This document shows, piece after piece, positions 34,914 through 45,800 of a stretch of 64,000 nucleotides of DNA. Source of the DNA: Mya arenaria. Lineage: Eukaryota > Mollusca > Bivalvia > Myida > Myidae. The first letter of the stretch is position 1. Each line of letters begins with the position of its first letter. Position numbers and translations under genes: made by a program. The stretch covers positions 37,956,946 to 38,020,945 of the forward strand of contig NC_069135.1 of the NCBI RefSeq assembly GCF_026914265.1. Reading direction: 5' to 3'. The notes below the pieces were generated by a model, which ran no database searches, was not told where the DNA came from, and saw nothing but the letters and a program-made list of their open reading frames with translations.

Positions 34914-36470
34914 AGGAATAGAGGAGTGGAGGAATAGAGGAATAGAGGAGTGGAGGAATAGAGGAGTGGAGGAATAGAGGAATAGAGGAATAGATGAGTG
35001 GATGAGTAGAGGAACAGAGGAATAGAGGAGTGGAGGAATAGAGGAGTGGAGGAATAGAGGAATAGAGGAATAGAGGAGTGGAGGAATAGAGGAATAGAGG
35101 AGTGGAGGAATAGAGGAATAGAGGAATAGAGGAGTGGAGGAATAGAGGAATAGAGGAATAGAGGAATAGAGGAGTGGAGGAATCGAGGAGTGGAGGAGTG
35201 GAGGAATAGAGGAATAGAGGAATAGAGGAGTGGAGGAATAGAGGAATAGAGGAATAGAGGAGTGGAGGAATAGAGGAATAGAGGAGTGGAGGAATGGAGG
35301 AGTGGAGGAATAGAGGAGTGGAGGAGTGGTGGAATAGAGGAGTGGAGGAATAGAGGAATAGAGGAATAGAGGAGTGGAGGAATAGAGGAATAGAGGAATA
35401 GAGGAGTGGAGGAATAGAGGAGTGGAGGAATAGAGGAATAGAGGAATAGAGGAGTGGAGGAATAGAGGAATAGAGGAATAGAGGAGTGGAGGAATAGAGG
35501 AATAGAGGAATAGAGGAGTGGAGGAATAGAGGAGTGGAGGAGTGGAGGAATAGAGGAATAGAGGAATAGAGGAGTGGAGGAATAGAGGAATTGAGGAATT
35601 GAGGAATGGAGGTATAGAGGAATAGAGGAATAGAGGAGTGGAGGAATAGAGGAATAGAGGAATAGAGGAATAGAGGAGTGGAGGAATAGAGGAATAGGGG
35701 AATAGAGGAATAGAGGAGTGGAGGAATAGAGGAATAGAGGAATAGAGGAATTGAGGAATAGAGGAATAGAGGAATAGAGGAATAGAGGAATTGAGGAATA
35801 GAGGAATAGAGGAGTGGAGGAATAGAGGAATAGAGGAATAGAGGAATAGAGGAGTGGAGGAATAGAGGAATAGAGGAATAGAGGAATTGAGGAAAAGAGG
35901 AATAGAGGAATAGAGGAATAGAGGAGTGGAGGAATAGAGGAATAGAGGAATAGAGGAGTGGAGGAATAGAGGAATAGAGGCATAGAGGAATTGAGGAATA
36001 GAGGAATAGAGGAAAAGAGGAATAGAGGAATAGAGGAATAGAGGAATAGAGGAGTGGAGGAATAAAGGAATAGAGGAATAGAGGAATAGAGGAATAGAGG
36101 AGTGGAGGAATAGAGGAATAGAGGAAGGTGGAATTGAGGAATGGTAGAATAGAGGAATGGAGGTATAAAGGAATAGAAGAATAGAAGAATGAAGGTATAA
36201 AAGAATAGAGGAATAGAGGAATGGTGGAATAGAGGAATAGAGGAATGGAGGCATAAAGGAATAGAGGAATTGAGGAATGGTGGAATAGAGGAATAGAGGA
36301 ATAGAGGAATTGAGGAATTGAGGAATGGTGGAATAAAGGAATAGAGGAATAGAGGAATAGAGGAATAGAAGAATAGACGAATAGATGAATGGAGGAATAG
36401 AGGAATAGAGGAATGGTGGAATAGAGGAATAAAGGAATGGAAGAACAGAGGAAAAGAGGAATAAAGGAAT
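34914..36470 (+). repeat. 8-bp minisatellite, about 194 units, two main variants
   Basis: Units AGGAATAG and AGGAGTGG alternate in irregular patterns, with rarer AGGAATTG, AGGAATGG and AGGAAAAG; the last 350 bases are the most variable. No unit contains a stop on the minus strand in any phase, so two overlapping minus-strand frames of 530 and 556 codons stay open, both a monotonous SIPLFLYS-type repeat. I read these as by-products of the array, not proteins. Confidence 0.95.
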
Positions 36471-36636
36471 AAAACCATCTACTATTATATCAATCAAATG
36501 AAAAAGTCACATCCGGAGCATAATTGTTTTAATACAAATAACCACTGTTGAAGAGAAAAGTGGACAAAAACCAACATTAATGTGTTAGTACAAAACGTTT
36601 CAGCAAGGTCTAGCTTCTATGAAAGAACGTTCTCGC
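36471..36636. other. Spacer
   Basis: AT-rich spacer between the 8-bp array and the dispersed repeat; nothing recognised. Confidence 0.4.
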
Positions 36637-36925
36637 CACCAGCGCCTAAAATACACTTGGTTCGACTTAACCGACCCTACGGACGTAACAGGCGCCAACC
36701 CTACCGGTGTGACAGTCAGTTGGAAAAAAATTTAGGAGTGTTTTAAAATGCAGTTAAAACCTTTAAAGCTTTATACAAAAGATTACTTTAACACCTTTCT
36801 TCAATGATGATTATATTTTTTTGTTTTTAAATAAAGCCTTATTAACAAAAATAAAAAATAAATAAAAAAACCTACCCTACCTTACCTTTTTAAGAAAGAT
36901 GTAACCCTTACTAAACCATTGTTTC
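36637..36925 (+). repeat. Dispersed repeat, copy 2
   Basis: Direct-orientation relative of 28585-28860: CCGACCCTACGGACG, GGCGCCAACCCTACC, AGTTAAAACCTTTAAAGC, TACTTTAACACCTTTC, AATAAAGCCTT, AACCTACCCTACC and GATGTAACCCTTACTAAACC follow in the same order. Confidence 0.75.
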
Positions 36926-37884
36926 GCCCTGGCTTAGCCAGGTTTTAAACTGAAAATTGTAATACACTCAGAACGCATTTTGGAAACGGGCACAGAATTC
37001 GGAGCACTAAAGTGTATGTGAGGATTGAAAGATGTATGGATTTATCATATGAGATTCTTTAACATTATATTAACATTTTTGATAATCATGAGCACTCAAT
37101 TCTGTGAATGTTAAAGGATACATGCATGAACAAAATGGTGCTTCCAACAATTGTGGAAGGTGCGGTTCCCTTCTTATCCTGTCTAGCTGTTTAGATTAAA
37201 AGGGTAAATGACAAAAACAACACACAAAACACAGTCTATCTTTCTCCACAGAGAAAGTTCACATTGTTTTCATGCACAAATCCAGATGTGCATACCAGCT
37301 GTTGCAAACATTTGTACATGCATTTTTGTACATAGTGTTCTTTCACATATAGATCAAATTCTGTATTTGTGTAGTACAAAGTGGACTATACTGATATTAT
37401 TAAAACGTATATTCAATTTGAGTGGACATGTTTGTTCAAATACAGTTTGTGATATTTGGCGATTAAATAAACTATAAAGCTTTAGTTTTTCACTTAGCTA
37501 TGGTAAGTTTTATATTCAGATAATCCAATGATTCAAACACTCAGAAAGTCATTATATGTTTTTTGTTCTCAAACAGAGTTGAGTAGAAGAAAACAAATAG
37601 AAAATAAGAAAATCACTAAACTTATTAATGGGTGTGTTCTACAGATTCTCAGATGAAGTACGACTGACTTACATTTCAAACAAAATACATGTGCCTTTGT
37701 TATATTAACAACAATGATTTAAATGCTGAAACGGGATATATGACAGCTGCACGACTTATCATATTATAATGAAGAAATTTACAAACGAATATAATAAATT
37801 AATTTCAATATAAGCATATTAAAAATGATTATGTTTTCTTTTGTTTTGACTAGCTAAGAAACAACAATGCAGACTAGTGTTAAA
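36926..37884. other. No gene recognised; possible 5' part of the membrane-protein locus
   Basis: The open frame at 37208-37477 (89 codons) has no domain. If the membrane-protein gene downstream has a signal-peptide exon, this interval is where I would expect it, but I could not find one. Confidence 0.35.
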
Positions 37885-38103
<219 letters not shown>

Positions 38104-38134
38104 CATCTAAACAATAAACCATTCAGTGATATTG

Positions 38135-41100
38135 AACTTCATTCATTGAAATCAAAATACATCGGAAATTAACGTTCGCATTGTTATCCATCCACAGTAT
38201 GATCATTGTTTTAAGTACTGCTGTATGTTTCCATGCCATATTCCATTTAAATAGTTATTACGTAATAGTAAGATGACATGAAGTTAATCCTTAATGATTA
38301 AGAATGGACAACGTGAGCGTAGCGACAGAACCCTTCTTAATCAATAGGATATAACTTGAGGTCATCTACCTGAATATGAATACAACCTCATTAGCTGATA
38401 ACTTGTCAACACAAAATCTGACGCAGGGATTGTGTATAGGATATGTGGCTGGGGGCGAACCTTTAAACACCCGCGAAAATTAAAATTCATAATTATTGAG
38501 TTTAGTATTTAATGATTGCCTTTCTAAGGTTTTAATCTAATTCAGATATGACAACCAGGTTATATCAATATAAATGGGTAAGGCTAACTTGCATTCTAAC
38601 ATCGCAGAGTCTACTTTGGTTAACATACCAAACTACCCCACATAATAGGTATTGTGACACCAACGATATATTTCTTTAATGATAAAATTGTGATATCTCC
38701 TTGTCATCATGATCGTTATGCTTGTATATCATAAACTCAAATGTCATTGTCTGAAATGTTATAAAATTAATGATCATATATTGTAAATATTTTGAACAAG
38801 TATTCAATATTGTACGTTCCTAGTTTTCATGTGACATTTAGTGCGCTTAGCTAGTGAGCAAGTGACGTTTATATAGCGAGTTTGTTCTGGGTTACATTTT
38901 AATAGAAGAACTTCCGTATAATAACTTATCATTATATCTGAAACAAAAGGGGGAAATAAAAATCGTTTGAAATAGAAATATTGTATAAGGAGCGTTTGCA
39001 AAACACGGTTGAAATCGGAATGTGTTAACTCTTGAAGATCAAATTGTTACATGTACATGTATTGGAATTGTGTTATGTAGGCACATCTTAGAAAAAAATG
39101 GTCGATACTGGCATGTATATCCGCGGCTTTACATATAAATCTAAGTGTTAATATATATTTTTCAGACGTGAGATGGAGAATTTCGGACCAGATGTTCTGG
39201 AGTGTTTTCGCCTTTATGGCCAGTACAAGGTCTGCCCGGATAACACGTGTTTACACGAAAATGACACCTGTCGTAAGTAGAAGTTTTAAGTTAAAAATAT
39301 TAATTGGAATATAACAATCATACAAATGTTAACCTTTCATCTGAAAGTTGGTCAAGGTGGCAAGAGGGAGGCAACAGTGAGGTTGACAGGTAATGCCGAC
39401 AAACGACGCTCGATGTTGCAAAGACGACTTTCGTCTTATACATCGGTCACTACTGCTTTCTCATTTATTGACAATGTCAATCATATTGGCCAGTGATACA
39501 TTTTCTTCAACAATTTCAGTGTTCTTACATGACAAGAATTTCCAAAAAAGTTGTGTAGAACCTTCTGACACTTGTGACACTTCCACCTGTGTTTCTTACC
39601 ACGTGACGTCCACGTATGTGCGTGTACATTACATTCTTTTTCATTCTGATGTTCTGACGTGTGAGCAGAGTACATTTTTATCTCGGAATTGTTCAGCAAA
39701 AAACTAGCCTAACTTTTTTTCTGGTTAAAGTAATGCATTCTTAGGGACGGGTTTGTTATGTTTTGAAGGCATGCTCAAATTGTTGAAGTGCTGTTTCTAC
39801 TTGTTCTTTCATCCTACCATAAGTATTTGGAATGTCGCAGGGTTCTTACTAGGGCCGAACGGCATCTTCACATATTCTTTAAACCAAAACAGCTCACCCT
39901 AAACCACGTCCACACTTTGTGGTCGTCATCGATTTTGACTTGATTCCATATGGATTGGATGGAGTTTTTAAATAATTCATCGTTGAGCCTAAAGCCATTG
40001 CAATATATGTTGTTTAACTGACAGTAGTTAAATCGCATTCTTTACTCTACATTATTTTTTTCGACATTAACATATTTCGATGATCATGATAATGATGTTC
40101 ACTTCTTCATAACTCCAGTTATTGAGAATATCTCATATAATGTCACTATTTCAGATTATCTTGCAGCACCGGTCAGAACGAAACGTATAACACCACTCAA
40201 TTAGAAATAGACCTTATGTACTTGCAATAAAGTACAAATGTAGACACGCTCTTAATATGTTTTATGTATTTTACCCTTTTTCTGAATAGTAAAAAAAATA
40301 TACAAGCTTTTGCATTGTAGCATACAACTGCCGTAAGATAACTTGTTAACGTTCGTGAATTGTTTCGTGTTATCCACTTAATTTTCGCGATACTTATCTA
40401 GCTATCCAGTAAAAATTCGCAAAATCTTTTTGGTGAGATAAATATAATCAGACTAAAAACTCGTTTAAAAGTGCGCATAACTGCCACCTGTTTCTGTGTA
40501 TAGATATACAACATTAACAGGTTAACTAATTTTGGTTTGCGAATTCCACATAATAAGTAACATGATAACTGATAACTAGATAAGATTCGTTTAACCGATT
40601 ATCTATAAATGCACGTTTGACTTTAAGCAGTAACTGGTTATCTAGTCATGAAGTTCAAAATATCTTAGTGTTTTTGTAACGCAAGTTGGTAAATGCTTCA
40701 ACGTAAGGCTACAAAGACATTTTTGAAGTAATGACAATATTTGAGTAATAAAGATACTTGAGCATTTTCTGAAAAGGGGAGCAAATGATTCTCTGAATAT
40801 CCACAATAATTGCACAAAGGACATACCGAGTAGAATACTACTTATATATAATAATATCAAATTTTTAGAGTTATGAATTAATTTATATACACAACAGATC
40901 TCTCCACGGAGGCTGTACAGACTGGAAGCGAAGCGGGATACTCAATGGCGGTCGTGGTAACGATTTCATCCTTATGCGTGTTATTCTGCATCGCCGTGGC
41001 CGCCATATTTGTGGTCCTCTTCGCCAGAAGAACCGGACGTCACAAATCCGAGGAGTCAAACTCAGGTTAGCAAAGCAATACACTTTCATTCTTAGCTTTT

Positions 41101-41695
41101 CCAGTACAGAGCTTAATCATTACAACTGAATATTATACTTTAAGAACTGGTATTATGTTATTTCATTTTTGTAGGTCTGATTAAAGATAAAGATAAAACG
41201 AGTTGTCAATAAGCCATGCAACTTAACATAATTTATTTATTCCACAGCGACTGAACCATTACGGAAGTGTTACATTTCGGAATCCTCGGACAGCCGAGAT
41301 GACAGCGACCGATTTCCGGTACGGGCAAAAACTTACTACAGGAAGTGCGAATCTTCAGAAGAAATTACCAATGGCTATTTTATCTACAATCCAGCACCAG
41401 AGAAAAATGACTTCTTTGCAACTGAGAATGAAAATCACCAGGCTTTCAGTGTGTTCAAACGCAACAGCGATGACAATGATATTCAAAAAGAAAATCTTAT
41501 TGGTGAAAATGCAGAAATAAATGACCCTGACCGCAATGAACTATCACCTGAACTTATCGGTTTGGGGAAGTATACTTTCAAACCAAGATTAAAGTATACA
41601 AACTGCAATGAAATACTATTCACTGACAAGCATGAGAAAGACAAATTATATGTGATTAACAGTTACATACTGGCTGAAAATAGTGTTCTTTTATT
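38135..41695 (+). repeat. Tandem segmental duplication, first unit (~3.55 kb)
   Basis: GAAATCAAAATAC at 38148 and again at 41696 mark the same point in two units (offset 3548). Homology continues through flank, exons and introns: CTTGAGGTCATCTACCTGAA near 38354 and 41910; TGACGCAGGGATTGTGTAT near 38419 and 41969. The second unit runs from about 41685 to about 48200 and is longer because of an insertion in its long intron. The junction falls inside the last exon of gene copy 1. Confidence 0.9.
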
Positions 41696-41726
41696 GAAAT
41701 CAAAATACGTCGGAAATAAATGTTGA
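39166..41726 (+). CDS. Cys-rich single-pass membrane protein, copy 1 (5' end not found)
   Basis: Three exons: 39166-39272, 40898-41065 and 41248-41726, with AG/GT borders and matching phases. Exon 1 reads ECFRLYGQYKVCPDNTC and then LHENDTC, a small four-Cys extracellular segment. Exon 2 encodes a transmembrane helix (about MAVVVTISSLCVLFCIAV, then AAIFVVLF) followed by ARRTGRHK, a stop-transfer signal. Exon 3 gives a 158-residue acidic, Tyr-containing cytoplasmic tail ending at 41724-41726. Most differences from copy 2 in exon 1 are synonymous in this frame, supporting it. No signal-peptide exon was found; an ATG at 39173 lies in exon 1 but gives no leader. The last ~19 residues come from the duplication junction, so the tail is shorter and different from that of copy 2. 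Family and function are unknown; a receptor-like role is only a guess. Confidence 0.65.
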
Positions 41727-42823
41727 CAACGTGCGCATTGTTATCCATCCACATCAATGATCAGTTTTAAGTACTGTTGTATGTTTCCATGCAATATTCT
41801 ATTTTAATAGTTATTACGTAAAAAGTAGATGGCATGAAGTAAATCATTAATGATTAAGAATGGGTCAAGTAAGCGTAGCGACTACACCCTTCTAAGTCAT
41901 TAAGATATAACTTGAGGTCATCTACCTGAATAAGAATACAACCTCATTGGCTTGTCAACACATAATCTGACGCAGGGATTGTGTATTGGATGAGTGGCAG
42001 TGGGCGGACCTTTAAACACCCGCGAAAGTTAAAATTCTTAAGTTTAGTATATAATGATCTCCTTTCTATGGTATTATTCTAATTTAAATGTGACAACCAG
42101 GTTATATCAATACTTATATAAATGAGTAAGGCTAACTTGCATTCTAATGTTGCAGTGTCTACTTGGGTTAACATACCCAAACTTCCCCACACAAACGGTA
42201 TTGTGGCACACACGATATATTTCTTAAATGATAAAATTCTGATATCTCCTTGTCATTATGATCGTTATGCTTGAATATCATATACTCAAATGTCATTTTC
42301 TAAAATGTTACAAAATTAATTGTCTGATGTTGTCTTTAATTTGAACAAGTATTTTAGATTGTATGAAGTTTAACTAGAGATTTGTAATAGATATAGTTTT
42401 TCTTCTAAAATAAGAAAACTACAGCTTTAAAACGTTTAGATATTTAACAAATTTTATAACATATCAGAAAAAGAGACAAAGTTGGAGTGGCATGTGACAT
42501 TAAGTGCGCCAAGCTAGAAAGCAAGTGATAATTATTGTGCGTGTTTAATATGGGTTAAATTTTAATAGAAGAACTTCAGTATGATAACTTATCATTGTAT
42601 CTCAAACAAAAGGGGATATGAAAATGATTTAAAGTAGAAATATTGAATAAGGAGCATTTGTCAGATAAGGTTGAAGTCGGAAACAGTTTACTATCGCAGA
42701 TCAAATTGTTTCGCGTACGTATATTGTGGAATATTTTAATGTAGAAACACATAAAAAAGTACTTGATTGATACTGCCATGTAATCTCTTCCTATAAACCT
42801 AAGTGTTAATTCATATTTTCCAG

Positions 42824-45800
42824 ACGTGAAATGGAAGTTTTGGGACCAGATTTTCGGGAGTGTTTTCGCCTTTACGGTCAGTACAAGGTCTGCCCGGATA
42901 ACACGTGTTTACACGAAAATGAAACCTGTCGTAAGTGGAAGTTTGAAGTTTTATAATAATAAAACAATAATACAAATATTAACATTTCATCTGAAAGTTG
43001 GCAAGAGAATGGCAACAATGGGACTGACAGTTAATGCTGACAAACGACGATCGATGTTTCAAAAACGACTTTCGTCGTATGCAACGGTCACTCCTGCTTT
43101 CTCATTTATCGACGATGTCAATAGTTGGCCATTGATACATTTTGCAACAATTTCAGTGTTTTTTCCCGACCAGAATTTCCAAAAAAGTTGTGCAGACCTT
43201 TTGATACTTTCACCTGTGTTTCTTACCACGTGACATCCACGTAGGTACTTGTACATTTTATATATCGTTTCATTGTGATAGTCTAATATATTGGCTGGGT
43301 ATTTTTTTTCGGATTTGTTCAGTTAAGAAACGAGCTTTATCTTTCTCTTGGAATGTTTGGTAGGTTTGAAGTCATGGTAAGCATTCAAATGTCAAGCCCA
43401 TTGTCACGCCTACACCCACATTTCTGTGTATGGGCTAATTTTAACTATAGAGTTTTTAGCTAGATCTATTCTATTCACACACTGATAACGAGGTGTCCTA
43501 AGAAATTGACTGAATTGACCCTACGACAGCGGCTACTAAGCCACGCCCCCTGATATCAAGGGAGCGAACTCTGTCTATGTCCGTCAAACAAACAAGGAAG
43601 CAATGGCGTTGTTTCACCGATATTCCTGACGGTTTGGGGCCAAATTATCATAAATGTGACATTTCACTGCGAAAACAACAGTAGGCAAAGGAATTTGTTA
43701 CTGGCTGCTACATCGGAAAGCTCGATATATCTTTAGAAGACGACGATATCTAACATTTACGGGCTGAAATCTATCGAAGTCAGAGAAATCGGATAGCCGC
43801 CATGTTGTCAACATTGATATCGATACAAAGGAAAAGCGTGTGTGTGACGCATACTGTAAATGCAAAGGGTAAGTTTAACTTTTAATAACGCCGGTCATTC
43901 TTACAGGATTGTTGAAACAAAGACTAAATCATCACACAATATGAGTATATCATGAATGGCCCGAATGGGGAACCCGGAAGTGACATAAAATGACAGTTAC
44001 ATGCCAGCTATATATAACCTTATATTTTATAGTATGAGCAGATATGTTTTTTTAAGTTAATGCATAACAAGTTTCAGTTCTCAGCGACTATAAACAATAG
44101 TGTAATAGTTGACAAGTGACAGTTGTGGGTGATACTAATCTGTAACTTTTGCATTGCTTAAACAGTCATATGCTTTAATTCTTGTTCTTACAGAAATTTC
44201 ACACACTCTGCCTGTTAAGGTAAGACTGGGAGGAAAAGTGCCCCCGGTGTGGGGCTTAAACTCACGACCACCATAATACTAGCACGGCGCTCTAACCAAC
44301 TACGCTGACCGGGCAGCTGGTTGTAACCAACGCTGCCACCATTAAAGTATTCTGATTGATGGATATAAGGAAGTCCCGTTGTTATTGTCTTCAACAAGCC
44401 TACCGCCACAGCCTGGCACAGGGGACCTAGTATAAGACCAGAAACCGCCCCCCCCCCCATGATATTTGCCAGTCCGGGCAATGTCAACCGCAAGAGAAAA
44501 CCAGTGATGGTAAGTTTTACAAATAATCGGTAGGACCTGTTTTAAAGCTTTTTATAACATTTAGTTTTACTTTGCTGTACAAAAGTTATTGACTATTTGT
44601 CCAGAAAAAAGACAACAACCACAAAGCATACAGTTAGCTATTTTCTTGTCTATATTTCATTATTATATACATGTAGAAAGCAAACATCAAATGCAGTAGC
44701 ATTTACAGCCAGAATTAAATTATTTAACAAGACATGTAACTGATTTATTTTAATAGTGGCATCTTTTATTTATTTCAGGAAAGTGTGGTCTTTTGAAGAG
44801 AGTCCTTGAAGTCGTTCAGCATGTTGTTTTGTTGGATTCTTGGAAGGATGTACCTATGATGTTAGCTTCAGTCCTGGAATATAACACCAGTTGTTTCATA
44901 TTTAATATCAGATTAATACATTGTTGTGTTGAAAACATTACTTAAACTTTGACATTTCTTTGGTGCTTATACATGATATTGTAGGTGTACATCTCTTTAT
45001 TGCAATGGCAAATATATTTTAAAATATATCGCATAAGCAGAAGTAATTTTTCTCTATTAAAGCTGCACTTTCACAGATTGATCGCTTTGATAACTTATAA
45101 AAGATATGATTGCATTTATCATATTTTGGCTCAGAGGTTTGCTTTGTGGTTATATATAAGAACTTAATTGAAAGAATGACAAAATTAGCCCCATCCTCAA
45201 ACAAAAAAGTGTCAAAACAGAAATCTGTGAGAGTGCAACTTTAAGAATGGGATAAACTTTCATTAAAGATAATAGATTTACGTAATTGGCACCAAATATA
45301 AGAATAACATTGAAATCATGTACATGTTTGACTTGTTCATTATTCATAATAAGAGACTACAGTGAGTCTTTACAGCACATACTTGGCAGAATCAAGTGAA
45401 CTCAATAATTGATTTAAATGATTTATATGAAAATAAGAAATCTATGAAATTGTGTCGAAATGACTGCTACAATAGCCATTGTTTACATGAAATAAATTGA
45501 TTTATACAGCAAATAAAACCTTGACGATTCAGACCGTTCTGTTCTAGTTTTTTTAGGGTGGTTCAGATATTAATCTGATTTTTGGAGGAGGTCTAGCTGA
45601 TGTGAGCCGGTCCCGGTGTAAGCTTGTCAAATACACCAAACAGTACAGTAGCTGCTTGAGGGTCAGGGTTTACTTGACTGGGTTTCCCGTCGACAAAGTG
45701 CTGATATGAAAATAAGAAATCTATGAAATTGTGTCGAAACGACAGCTACAATAGCCATTGTTTACATAGTAACCATACAAGTAGATGAGATTCGGAAGCA

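Noticed and set aside
34808-36497. Two overlapping minus-strand open frames of 556 and 530 codons
   Set aside because: They are read-through of an 8-bp array with no stop in any phase; both encode the same monotonous peptide and have no domain or start support.
42826-43233. 135-codon frame overlapping exon 1 of membrane-protein copy 2
   Set aside because: It uses a different frame, reads through the conserved donor GTAAGT into the intron, and is closed in copy 1; silent differences between copies support the other frame.
44239-44314. Functional tRNA-Ile gene
   Set aside because: The B-box and acceptor stem deviate from a working tRNA, and it sits inside a mobile element; a SINE head or pseudogene is more likely.
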